From contig NZ_CP049744.1 of NCBI RefSeq assembly GCF_000760935.2, positions 4,309,501-4,373,500 on the forward strand: DNA of 64,000 nucleotides, read 5' to 3'. The notes under the pieces are model-generated. The model saw nothing but the letters and a program-made list of their open reading frames with translations. It did no database searches and was not told the DNA's origin. Made by a program: the position numbers and the translations under genes. This document shows, piece by piece, positions 1-7,513 of this stretch (position 1 is its first letter; every line of letters starts with the position of its first letter). The DNA is from Rhodococcoides fascians A25f (GTDB taxonomy: Bacteria; Actinomycetota; Actinomycetes; Mycobacteriales; Mycobacteriaceae).

Positions 1-129
1 TGCCGCATTCATATCGGCGAGAACCAGATTGGACACCCCCTCGAAGGCGAGCCTCCTGGCTACGGTGGCACCGAGCGCACCTGCAGCTCCGGTCACGATC
101 ACCGTCTTCGAGTCGAACCTAGTACTCAT
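1..129 (-). CDS. Short-chain dehydrogenase/reductase, N-terminal fragment (runs off window)
   Basis: Only the first 43 codons lie in the window. They show the start of a Rossmann fold: a beta strand leading into TGAAGALG (residues 13-20, the TGxxxGxG cofactor motif of classical SDRs) and a second strand ending in LAD, whose Asp39 favours NAD over NADP. SDRs oxidise or reduce alcohol/ketone groups; the substrate cannot be told from this piece. It starts with ATG at 129 and points away from the TetR gene upstream. Its position at the edge of a catabolic cluster and near a mycofactocin locus suggests an alcohol dehydrogenase of that pathway, which is inference only. Confidence 0.85.
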   Translation of the reverse strand, partial: MSTRFDSKTVIVTGAAGALGATVARRLAFEGVSNLVLADMNAA

Positions 130-252
130 TGCAGCCTCCCGCGACCAGACGTTCGATGTAATTTAGAACACTCGGTATACAAAACCAAAATAGTCGACGT
201 GTCAAGAGGCCCAGGTCGAAGTTCCCCCGAACCCAACTCACGGGCACAGCAC

Positions 253-285
253 AATGCCCGTGCGTCGACCACCCGCACGGGCATT
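253..285 (-). terminator. Strong hairpin downstream of the TetR gene
   Basis: A 12-bp perfect stem (AATGCCCGTGCG with CGCACGGGCATT) encloses a 9-nt loop. It sits 17 bases past the stop of the TetR gene at 302 and before the SDR start, so it probably ends the enoyl-CoA hydratase/TetR transcript. There is no clear U-run on the minus strand, which is common for terminators of high-G+C actinomycetes. Confidence 0.6.
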
Positions 286-301
286 GCGATCATCTCTTTT
301 T

Positions 302-958
302 CTACTGAGCCATCGCTTGAATCCGAGCTACCTCGGCTTCCATCGTGTCGAAATCGAAGTCTCCACCGGCGAATCCGGTGAAGAGAGTCTTGCAATATGT
401 TTTGGACAGGAAGGCTGCATCCCACCTCTGCTCGGGCTTCAGCCACTGGTACGTGTGATTGTGCATGTTCAAATATTGGAGCATGGCAAGCACCGGATCC
501 GCCTCACGGAAGGTTCCTTCTTCCATTGCAGCAACCAACATTTCGCGCACGATGTTCTCGAACTCGTGCCGTCGCTTGAGCATTCGGGACAGATTGTCAC
601 CCGTCAGATGCTTGTAGTCGTGCTCGTAAACCCAGATGTGATCGAGACGCCGGAAGATCATGTCGAGCAGAGCATGCGAGAGCAGCCGAAGCTTCACTGC
701 GGGCGCAGTGTCGATCTCGGCGATGCGATTGGCGTTGTACACCAGCGGGTCGAGGACCCGCTCCTGAATCTCGACCAGGAGATTCTCCTTGGAGCGAATG
801 TAGTAATACAGCGCCCCCTTGGCCAGTCCGACAGTCTCACCGATCTCGACAATTCCTGTTGCCGCATATCCGTTCTTGGCGAACAAGCCCGCCGCAAGAT
901 CGATGATCTCCTGGCGCTTGACCTCGTACGAGGGGCCGTGCCCGGGTGGTCGCGCCAT
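302..958 (-). CDS. TetR/AcrR family transcriptional regulator
   Basis: 218 aa. The N-terminal helix-turn-helix (about residues 12-58) has the usual TetR pattern: RQEIIDLAAGLFAKNGY, then a recognition helix ending KGALYYYIRSKENLL. The C-terminal helical domain is a ligand pocket of unknown specificity. I chose ATG at 958 because the TetR homology begins just after it; a longer reading frame upstream runs into the enoyl-CoA hydratase. It lies 40 bases behind that hydratase on the same strand, so the two are probably one transcript. It is the best candidate regulator for the similar palindromic sites at 1838, 2554 and 10969 (inference). Confidence 0.9.
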   Translation of the reverse strand: MARPPGHGPSYEVKRQEIIDLAAGLFAKNGYAATGIVEIGETVGLAKGALYYYIRSKENLLVEIQERVLDPLVYNANRIAEIDTAPAVKLRLLSHALLDMIFRRLDHIWVYEHDYKHLTGDNLSRMLKRRHEFENIVREMLVAAMEEGTFREADPVLAMLQYLNMHNHTYQWLKPEQRWDAAFLSKTYCKTLFTGFAGGDFDFDTMEAEVARIQAMAQ

Positions 959-998
959 AGAATTCCTCAGCTGTTCGTGTTCCTCGATCCGTACCAGC

Positions 999-1784
999 TT
1001 ACTCGAGGGTAGTTCCGAACTGCGCTTTGCCGAGCCCGTGATCGAAGAAGGAATCGATTCCGATCTTTCGGTCGCCGGTGGCGAACAGTCCGGCAAGCAC
1101 GTTCCTGTCCATCGCCAGACCGGTGGCCAGCGGGCTGTCCGCGCCGAGGTCGATCGATTCCTTGATCGCCTGAAGCGCGAAACGTGGCCCGGCCGCGAAC
1201 CGTGCTGCAAGGTCCTGTGCCAAAACGAGAACATCCTCGGACGGCACCACGTGTTCGGCGATACCGAGCCTCGAACACTCGGACGAGTCCAACCGGCGGC
1301 CCGACATGAGAATCTCTTTGGCCTTGCTGACGCCGACGAGCCGCCGCAGACGTTGCATCCCCCCCGCACCAGGCACGATTCCCAGCTGAACTTCGGGAAG
1401 AGCCATCACGGCATCGTCTGCCAACACCCGGAAGTCGGCTGCGAGAGCCAACTCCATCCCGCCACCGAGGGCAACACCGTTGACTGCCGCGATAACAGGC
1501 AACGGTAGAGCAGCGATCTCGTTGAACACTCGCTGCAAGGCTCTGTTCCAAACAGAGATCTGCTCGTACTCCATGGCAGCCAACTGTTTGAGGTCCGCAC
1601 CGGCAGCGAACACGCTGGGTCCGCCGGTGACGACAACAGCACGTACGCCCTCGTCCTCGGACAGCGACCGCACAGCAGCTCCCAATTCCACCCGAAGAGC
1701 AGAATCGAATGCATTGACCGGTGGGCGGTCGAGTCGAACGGTGGCAACCGCCCCCACCGTTGTGGTTACTACGTTCTGTGACAT
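999..1784 (-). CDS. Enoyl-CoA hydratase/isomerase family protein
   Basis: 261 aa crotonase fold. The oxyanion-hole segments are present: AAGAD (about 60-64) and GVALGGGMEL (103-112). Both acidic residues used by hydratases are there, Glu111 in the GGGMEL motif and Glu131 in PEVQLGIVPGAGG, so true water addition to a 2-enoyl-CoA is likely rather than another crotonase chemistry. Starts at ATG 1784. Transcribed divergently from the isochorismatase-like gene, with a candidate operator between them, and probably cotranscribed with the TetR gene. Likely part of beta-oxidation of a CoA-activated intermediate, together with the racemase at 9127. Confidence 0.93.
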   Translation of the reverse strand: MSQNVVTTTVGAVATVRLDRPPVNAFDSALRVELGAAVRSLSEDEGVRAVVVTGGPSVFAAGADLKQLAAMEYEQISVWNRALQRVFNEIAALPLPVIAAVNGVALGGGMELALAADFRVLADDAVMALPEVQLGIVPGAGGMQRLRRLVGVSKAKEILMSGRRLDSSECSRLGIAEHVVPSEDVLVLAQDLAARFAAGPRFALQAIKESIDLGADSPLATGLAMDRNVLAGLFATGDRKIGIDSFFDHGLGKAQFGTTLE

Positions 1785-1834
1785 CCGAGCCTCCGGGATC
1801 TCGTTGTTGTGGCGCTGCAACAACATACAATTCC

Positions 1835-1855
1835 TTGGACTGATAGGTACATTAA
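1835..1855. promoter_or_regulatory. Candidate operator A (GACTGATAGG core)
   Basis: Lies in the 128-bp divergent intergenic region between the enoyl-CoA hydratase (start 1784) and the isochorismatase-like gene (start 1913). The segment GACTGATAGGTACATTAA matches 16 of 18 positions with GACCGATCGGTACATTAA upstream of the amidohydrolase (10969-10986) and shares its core with a site just before the first P450. A shared TetR-type operator is inferred from this resemblance. Confidence 0.4.
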
Positions 1856-1912
1856 ACCCGAATGTCGGGCAACCAGCCCGATCGAACACGCACGACCAGG
1901 AGGCGAACTGAC

Positions 1913-2536
1913 ATGCCCGATCTCGCACCGTTCGATCCCAGCACAGTTGCCGTGGTGATCGTCGATGTACAGCCCACCGTGCTGTCCAGAGTGGCCGGCA
2001 GCGAACCCGCGATCGAGCGGCTCGGCGCGGTCACCGCGGGGGCACGTGCCGCCGGTGCGCGCGTGGCGTTCGTCCGAGTGTTCCTCACGACCGAGGACGC
2101 TGCGGCGGTACCACCGACGAACAAGATGTTCGGACACTTCGCCACGATGACTCCCCCCGCTGACGGGCCGGAATCGCAGGTCGACGCGCGTCTCGACGTT
2201 GCGGCAGACGACCTCGTTTGTACGAAGACCCGGATGGGGTCGTTCTCTACGACGAGGCTGGACGCGGACCTCCGGAGCCGGGGAATCGACACGATCGTTC
2301 TCGCCGGTGTGGCGACGAGCGGCGCGGTGCTCACCACCGCCCGCGAAGCCGCTGATCTCGACTACCGGGTCGTGGTCCTGTCGGACTGCTGCGCGGATTT
2401 CGACCCGGAGGTCCATCGAATCCTGACCGAAAAGGTACTCCCGATGACTTCCGACGTCGTCGAGTCCCCGGAGTTTCTCGCGGCCCTCGATACTGCAACG
2501 AATTCCGCAACGACCGCTCCTCGAGACCGATCGTAG
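1913..2536 (+). CDS. Isochorismatase-like hydrolase family protein lacking the nucleophile Cys
   Basis: 207 aa, Rossmann-like cysteine-hydrolase fold. The conserved Asp (VDVQ, Asp19) and Lys (CTKTRMGSF, Lys105) are present, but the usual catalytic Cys in the GVxTxxCV motif is replaced: the protein reads GVATSGAVLTT, with Ala138 at that place. Isochorismatases proper also lack the Cys, whereas amidases such as nicotinamidase need it, so an amide hydrolase role is unlikely. ATG 1913 is preferred over an earlier start because an AGGAGG-like site (about 1897-1903) precedes it. Divergent from the enoyl-CoA hydratase and 41 bases upstream of the first P450, probably cotranscribed with it. Confidence 0.88.
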   Translation: MPDLAPFDPSTVAVVIVDVQPTVLSRVAGSEPAIERLGAVTAGARAAGARVAFVRVFLTTEDAAAVPPTNKMFGHFATMTPPADGPESQVDARLDVAADDLVCTKTRMGSFSTTRLDADLRSRGIDTIVLAGVATSGAVLTTAREAADLDYRVVVLSDCCADFDPEVHRILTEKVLPMTSDVVESPEFLAALDTATNSATTAPRDRS

Positions 2537-2550
2537 AATTCATTGTTTGT

Positions 2551-2566
2551 ACCGACCGATTGGACT
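2551..2566. promoter_or_regulatory. Candidate operator B (GACCGATTGG core)
   Basis: The sequence ACCGACCGATTGGACT sits directly before the first P450 (ATG 2578). Its core GACCGATTGG (2554-2563) differs by one base from the perfect palindrome GACCGATCGG upstream of the amidohydrolase. Operator function is inferred from resemblance only. Confidence 0.35.
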
Positions 2567-2577
2567 AATATTCGAGC

Positions 2578-3810
2578 ATGACTGAGACATCGGACACAGC
2601 CACATCAGTAATTCCGCCCTATCCCACCCCCCGCGACAGCAAGTGCCCTTTTCTTCCGTCTCCAGAAATCCGACAACTCCACGCAGAGGGCACCGCCCTG
2701 TCCAAGGCTCGTGTGTGGAACGGCAGTACTCCGTGGCTGGTGACCACTCACGCCGCGCAGCGAACGATCATGTCCGATCCGCGAGTCAGTGCCAACGACC
2801 ACCTGCCTGGATTTCCCATCGCCACCCAAGCGATGGCCGAGACCATGTCGGACCGTCCGAAGACAATCTTCGATACCGACGGTGCCGAGCATGCGGGCCT
2901 ACGACGCCTCCTGACCAACGCCTTCACTCGCGGTCGGATGGAGAAGGTGCGGCCGGGAATTCAGCAGGCTACCGACGACTTGATCGACACCATGCTCGCC
3001 GGCCCCAACCCCACCGACCTCGTCGAAGCACTGGCATTGCCGCTGCCGTCGTTGATGATCTGCGAACTGCTCGGCGTGCCCTACGAGGACCACGACTTCT
3101 TCGAGGAGCACGCGAAGATTGCCAACGCACGGGATACCGAACCCGAGGCAAGCACCAAATCGACTCGGGCACTGGGAGGTTACGTCACGAAGTTGATCCA
3201 GGATCGGATGAACGACCCACAGGAGAACGTAGTCTCAGACCTGGCCCAGAAAGTGAAAGCCGGCGATATCGATCTACCCGGGGCCTCCATGCTGGGGATG
3301 ATTCTTCTCATTGCCGGCCACGAAACCAGTGCCAACATGATCTCCCTCGGCACCGCAGCCCTCTTGCAGAACCCCGACCAACTCGCCATCATCCGTGAGA
3401 CCACCGACAAGAAAGTCATCGCAGGCGCAGTCGAAGAACTGCTCCGCTACCTGACGATCCCGCACCTACTCCAACGCCGAATCGCCACCGAAGACATCGA
3501 CTACAACGGCACCGTCATCAAAGCAGGCGACGGCATCGTCTCCCCGCTACCGGCCGCCAATTTCGACCCGGTCGCCTTCCCCGACCCCGAAAAACTCGAC
3601 CTCACCCGCGAAGCCCGTCACCACCACGCCTTCGGCTGGGGCCCGCACCAATGCATCGGACAACAACTCGCACGGATCGAACTCGAAGTCGTCTACAGCA
3701 CCCTCTTCAAGCGCATCCCCACCCTCGCACTCGCCACCGACTTCGAGAACCTGAAGTTCAAGGGCGATTCGCTCGCATACGGCATCTACGAGCTACCCGT
3801 CACCTGGTAG
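2578..3810 (+). CDS. Cytochrome P450 (first of a mosaic pair)
   Basis: 410 aa soluble bacterial class I P450. The I-helix oxygen-activation motif is AGHETSAN, the K-helix ExxR is EELLR, and the heme loop FGWGPHQCIGQ gives the axial thiolate at Cys359. It would take electrons from the ferredoxin at 5807 via the reductase at 4583 to hydroxylate an organic substrate. Two long stretches are almost identical at DNA level to the P450 at 6029, while the N terminus and about residues 177-241 (F-G helix region, substrate access) differ. A strong terminator follows at 3850, so this gene ends its transcript. Confidence 0.96.
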   Translation: MTETSDTATSVIPPYPTPRDSKCPFLPSPEIRQLHAEGTALSKARVWNGSTPWLVTTHAAQRTIMSDPRVSANDHLPGFPIATQAMAETMSDRPKTIFDTDGAEHAGLRRLLTNAFTRGRMEKVRPGIQQATDDLIDTMLAGPNPTDLVEALALPLPSLMICELLGVPYEDHDFFEEHAKIANARDTEPEASTKSTRALGGYVTKLIQDRMNDPQENVVSDLAQKVKAGDIDLPGASMLGMILLIAGHETSANMISLGTAALLQNPDQLAIIRETTDKKVIAGAVEELLRYLTIPHLLQRRIATEDIDYNGTVIKAGDGIVSPLPAANFDPVAFPDPEKLDLTREARHHHAFGWGPHQCIGQQLARIELEVVYSTLFKRIPTLALATDFENLKFKGDSLAYGIYELPVTW

Positions 3811-3849
3811 ATCAGGCCAACACATCAACACCACACCATCTCGACACCA

Positions 3850-3882
3850 CAAGAACGGCCCGGCCATGCCGGGCCGTTCTTG
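3850..3882 (+). terminator. Rho-independent-type terminator after the first P450
   Basis: A stem of 14 or more base pairs (AAGAACGGCCCGGC with GCCGGGCCGTTCTT) has a 3-nt loop and is followed by TGTTGT. It lies 40 bases past the P450 stop and separates it from the operon that begins at 4023. Confidence 0.85.
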
Positions 3883-4022
3883 TTGTCGATGATCCGAACG
3901 CAGTACACCGTTTCGGTCCTTCTGGACGATTCGCCTCGAGCAATCGCAGACCAACATAGGTAGTGCGACACAGAGACCGAATCTTCCTGCAAGCCAGGGA
4001 GAACGACTACAGGGAGTACACG

Positions 4023-4586
4023 ATGACCGAATACCTCACGACTACCGAAGATCGCTTCGTTGCGTACGAGCACACCAGGATCGAAGTACCGGCTGATCGC
4101 GAATCCCTGTACCGGGACACCTACGCCAACTTCGGCTGGGAACTCGATGGCCGGCGGTCACTCTGGCAGGGCTCGGACACAGTCACTCTCGCGTTCAAGC
4201 GTGACCGCGGAATCAACCACCGCTCCGACGTCGCAGAGTTGCAGCGCACCTGCGAAACGTCATTGGCGGCAATCACCAAGGCAGAACGCTCGGTATCTGC
4301 GACTGCGGTCGCGGTCGCAGCCATGTTGGGCGTCGTCGGTGCAGCATTGCTCGCTGGATCGATCTTCGCTCTCGATGCAGACCTCACGATCGTCTCCATC
4401 GCTCTCGGCGCGAATGGCCTGTTCGCATGGATCGCGGGCTACTTTGCACACGGCCGGGTTGCTGCCAAGCAGACGGCCAAGATTACGCAGTCTGTCGACG
4501 ACCACTTCAGAATCGTCCGCGAGAGCAGTGAGCGCGCCTACACGCTCTTGCAGGATTCGACGCGTGATCGGGCGGCGGACCTGTGA
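4023..4586 (+). CDS. Small membrane protein of unknown function (YExxxV/NFGW family)
   Basis: 187 aa. The soluble N-terminal part has a Y-E-H-T-R-I-E-V-P segment, a YANFGWE segment (about 34-40) and LAFKRDRGINHRSDVAELQR (57-76). Two hydrophobic helices follow (about 93-116 and 122-142), then a charged tail. I recognise this architecture from uncharacterised proteins common in anaerobic Firmicutes; no function is known to me. ATG 4023 is chosen because AGGGAG lies 7 bases before it. Its stop overlaps the GTG of the ferredoxin reductase by four bases (GTGA), so the two are translationally coupled. Why a membrane protein sits inside a P450 redox operon is unclear. Confidence 0.8.
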   Translation: MTEYLTTTEDRFVAYEHTRIEVPADRESLYRDTYANFGWELDGRRSLWQGSDTVTLAFKRDRGINHRSDVAELQRTCETSLAAITKAERSVSATAVAVAAMLGVVGAALLAGSIFALDADLTIVSIALGANGLFAWIAGYFAHGRVAAKQTAKITQSVDDHFRIVRESSERAYTLLQDSTRDRAADL

Positions 4587-5752
4587 ACACTCCGGCCGAC
4601 ATTTTGATCGTCGGCGGATCGGCATCCGGTCTGTCGACCGTCGAGTCGCTTCGACGCAAGGAGTACGAGGGCAAGATCACCGTACTCGGCGGTGAGTCTC
4701 ACGCTCCGTACGACCGACCTCCGTTGTCCAAGCAGATCCTTTCCGGTGCTTGGAGTGCAGACAAGGCAACGTTGAGAACCACCGATCACCTCGAGAAGCT
4801 CAACGCAACGTTCATCGTCGGAGATCACGCACTCTCGCTAGACTCCGAATCAAGAACCGTACGAACAGAATCCGGACGCATCCTCGACGCGGACGCCATC
4901 GTCGTCGCAACAGGTGCACGACCCCGCACTCTGTCCGGTCAGGAAGGCATGAAGGGAGTCCACGTCCTTCGTACCCTCGACGATTCTCTGGCTCTACGAA
5001 CCGAATTGCGACCAGGCGTGAAGTTGGTCGTTGTAGGCGAAGGCGTCCTCGGATGTGAAATTGCCGCAACTGCGGCGACCATGGGTGCCGACGTCACCAT
5101 CTGCGGCCCGCAACCCGCCCCCATGACGGCACAGGTCGGCCCGTTGGTGGCCGACCTTCTGGCGGCATTGCACGCCGAGCGCGGAATTCACCTGCGTCTG
5201 AGCTCAGGTGTCGACGGCTTGACCCAGCGAGACGGGCGGGTCACCGGCGTACAGCTGAGCACCGGCGAAACACTCGATGCCGATGTGGTCGTAGTCGCGA
5301 TCGGAGCTGTGCTGGCCACCGAGTGGCTCGATGGCAGCGGGCTGGTACTCGACAACGGTGTCGTCTGCGACTCTCGGTGCCGAGCCGCGGACGGCATCTA
5401 TGCGGTCGGGGACATCGCACGGTGGAAGCACGAGAAGCTGGACAAAATGGTCCGGCTGGAAAATCGCACCAACGCAACCGAACAGGCCGCCGCCGTCGCT
5501 GCAGTGATCATGGGCGAGGACGAGCCGTACGTACCGGTCCCCTACTTCTGGACGGACCAGTTCGACGTCAAGCTGCAGGTCTACGGATTCTTGCCGAAAG
5601 ATGCCGACGTCGACATCGTCGAGGGCGACACTGCGGCCGGCCGCTTCGTGGCCCGTTACACCACCGCCGGAACCGTCACCGGGGTCCTGGGGTGGAACAT
5701 GCCCAAACAAGCTCGACAGCACCGGCAGGACATCGTCGACTCGATGGCGTGA
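4583..5752 (+). CDS. NAD(P)H:ferredoxin reductase (FAD), P450 redox partner
   Basis: 389 aa, rhodocoxin/putidaredoxin-reductase type. It has an FAD-binding GGSASG (residues 11-16), the KYDRPPLSK-like APYDRPPLSKQ segment, an NAD(P)-binding GEGVLG (152-157), and the second FAD contact YAVGDIA with Asp277. It transfers electrons from NAD(P)H to the ferredoxin encoded next. The GTG start overlaps the preceding stop by four bases. The operon order membrane protein, reductase, ferredoxin, P450 makes a complete three-component P450 system. Confidence 0.93.
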   Translation: MNTPADILIVGGSASGLSTVESLRRKEYEGKITVLGGESHAPYDRPPLSKQILSGAWSADKATLRTTDHLEKLNATFIVGDHALSLDSESRTVRTESGRILDADAIVVATGARPRTLSGQEGMKGVHVLRTLDDSLALRTELRPGVKLVVVGEGVLGCEIAATAATMGADVTICGPQPAPMTAQVGPLVADLLAALHAERGIHLRLSSGVDGLTQRDGRVTGVQLSTGETLDADVVVVAIGAVLATEWLDGSGLVLDNGVVCDSRCRAADGIYAVGDIARWKHEKLDKMVRLENRTNATEQAAAVAAVIMGEDEPYVPVPYFWTDQFDVKLQVYGFLPKDADVDIVEGDTAAGRFVARYTTAGTVTGVLGWNMPKQARQHRQDIVDSMA

Positions 5753-5806
5753 AAGTACCGAATTCGACTGAAGAACAACAACTTTAAGTCATCCCCAGGA
5801 GGAGCA

Positions 5807-6001
5807 ATGAAAGTTTTCATCGACCAAGAGAAATGCGTCGCGGCGGGCCAATGCGTGGCAGCAGCGTTCGAGGTTTTCGATCAACGTGACGAGGACGGAA
5901 TCGTTGTCCTGTTGACCGACTCACCGAGCGAAGACCAGGCCGAGGACGTTCGTCAGGCCGCCATGGTCTGCCCCGCTCTGGCCATTCGTATCGAGGAATA
6001 G
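5807..6001 (+). CDS. [3Fe-4S] ferredoxin, P450 redox partner
   Basis: 64 aa. Three cysteines ligate the cluster: Cys10 and Cys16 in KCVAAGQC and Cys55 in VCPA. The position that would be the fourth ligand of a 4Fe-4S cluster (between Cys10 and Cys16) is Ala13, so this is the three-iron type typical of actinobacterial P450 systems. It carries electrons from the reductase at 4583 to the P450s. An excellent ribosome site AGGAGGAG (5797-5804) precedes ATG 5807, suggesting high expression. It is 27 bases upstream of the second P450. Confidence 0.95.
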   Translation: MKVFIDQEKCVAAGQCVAAAFEVFDQRDEDGIVVLLTDSPSEDQAEDVRQAAMVCPALAIRIEE

Positions 6002-6028
6002 CACACCAATCACTCAGGAGGAGAACAC

Positions 6029-7264
6029 ATGACAGATTTACGCACGAGCACAAACACCGATTCCATCCCCGACTTCCCGATGCCCCGAGACGGAAAGTGC
6101 CCTTTCCTGCCGCCGAAGGAGCTTCGTGACCTGAGCGCCGACGGCACCGCCCTGTCCAAGGCTCGTGTGTGGGACGGCAGTACTCCGTGGCTGGTGACCA
6201 CTCACGCCGCGCAGCGAACGATCATGTCCGATCCGCGAGTCAGTGCCAACGACCATCTTTCTGGATTTCCCATCGCCACCCAAGCGATGGCCGAGACCAT
6301 CTCCGATCGACCCAAAACGATCTTCGACGTGGACGGCGCGGAACACACCCGGCTCCGCCGAATGCTGACCAACGCCTTCACTCGCGGTCGGATGGAGAAG
6401 GTGCGGCCGGGAATTCAGCAGGCTACCGATGACTTGATCGACACCATGCTCGCTGGACCCAACCCCACCGACCTCGTCGAAGCACTGGCATTGCCGCTGC
6501 CGTCGTTGATGATCTGCGAACTGCTCGGCGTGCCCTACGAGGACCACGACTTCTTCGAGAAGCATTCTCGGGCGGCTGTGGACCGCAACGCAACTCGTGA
6601 AGAGAGCGCCGCCTCCAGCGTCGCATTGATGGGGTACATCACGGAGCTGCTCCAGAAGAAGATGGTCGAACCCGACGAGGATGTCGTGACAGACCTGGCC
6701 AAGCGGGTGCAATCCGGGGATCTCGATCTTCCGGGTGCGGCCATGCTCGGCCAGATTCTTCTCATTGCCGGCCACGAAACCAGTGCCAACATGATCTCCC
6801 TCGGCACCGCAGCCCTCTTGCAGAACCCCGACCAACTCGCCATCATCCGTGAGACCACCGACAAGAAAGTCATCGCAGGCGCAGTCGAAGAACTGCTCCG
6901 CTACCTGACGATCCCGCACCTACTCCAACGCCGAATCGCCACCGAAGACATCGACTACAACGGCACCGTCATCAAAGCAGGCGACGGCATCGTCTCCCCG
7001 CTACCGGCCGCCAATTTCGACCCGGTCGCCTTCCCCGACCCCGAAAAGCTCGACCTCACCCGCGAAGCCCGTCACCACCACGCCTTCGGCTGGGGCCCGC
7101 ACCAATGCATCGGACAACAACTCGCACGGATCGAACTCGAAGTCGTCTACAGCACCCTCTTCAAGCGCATCCCCACCCTCGCACTCGCCACCGACTTCGA
7201 GAACCTGAGGTTCAAGGGCGATTACCTCGCCTACGGGGTGTTCGAGCTACCCGTCCGCTGGTAG
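6029..7264 (+). CDS. Cytochrome P450 (second of a mosaic pair)
   Basis: 411 aa. It has the I-helix AGHETSAN, K-helix EELLR, and heme loop FGWGPHQCIGQ with Cys360 as axial ligand. From its residue 40 onward it aligns with the P450 at 2578 without gaps, at a fixed nucleotide offset of 3454. Two blocks are nearly identical in DNA (from about 6145 to 6559, and from 6755 to about 7204), while about 6560-6754 is strongly diverged. It is directly downstream of the ferredoxin with AGGAGG before its ATG, so it is probably the main partner of the redox pair. A terminator follows at 7304. Confidence 0.96.
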   Translation: MTDLRTSTNTDSIPDFPMPRDGKCPFLPPKELRDLSADGTALSKARVWDGSTPWLVTTHAAQRTIMSDPRVSANDHLSGFPIATQAMAETISDRPKTIFDVDGAEHTRLRRMLTNAFTRGRMEKVRPGIQQATDDLIDTMLAGPNPTDLVEALALPLPSLMICELLGVPYEDHDFFEKHSRAAVDRNATREESAASSVALMGYITELLQKKMVEPDEDVVTDLAKRVQSGDLDLPGAAMLGQILLIAGHETSANMISLGTAALLQNPDQLAIIRETTDKKVIAGAVEELLRYLTIPHLLQRRIATEDIDYNGTVIKAGDGIVSPLPAANFDPVAFPDPEKLDLTREARHHHAFGWGPHQCIGQQLARIELEVVYSTLFKRIPTLALATDFENLRFKGDYLAYGVFELPVRW

Positions 7265-7303
7265 TTCCGATGGGTGGGTGACACCTGCAGTTACCCCACA
7301 GGG

Positions 7304-7338
7304 ACGGCCGCCGCATCACGGTTCGACGCGGCGGCCGT
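7304..7338 (+). terminator. Hairpin terminator after the second P450
   Basis: An 11-bp perfect stem (ACGGCCGCCGC with GCGGCGGCCGT) encloses 13 bases. It starts 40 bases past the P450 stop at 7264, with no U-run. It suggests the MFS gene at 7514 has its own promoter in the remaining 170 bases. Confidence 0.65.
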
Positions 7339-7513
7339 ACTACTCAATTTCAGCCCGGGTACTGCAGGCGCTGTAGTCACGGACGGTCCGTGGGGACGAC
7401 GCCCTCGAGTTGTTCCGCGAGCAAGATATTCAGTGTGCCGAGGCAAGAGCCTCCGGCGAAGAAGTGAAAATATCCACTTGCCTGCCCAACTTCCCGAGAA
7501 CGTGAGGCCGATC

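Noticed and set aside
959..1369. N-terminal extension of the TetR gene at 302
   Set aside because: The extension lies inside the enoyl-CoA hydratase gene and has no homology; the TetR fold begins right after ATG 958.
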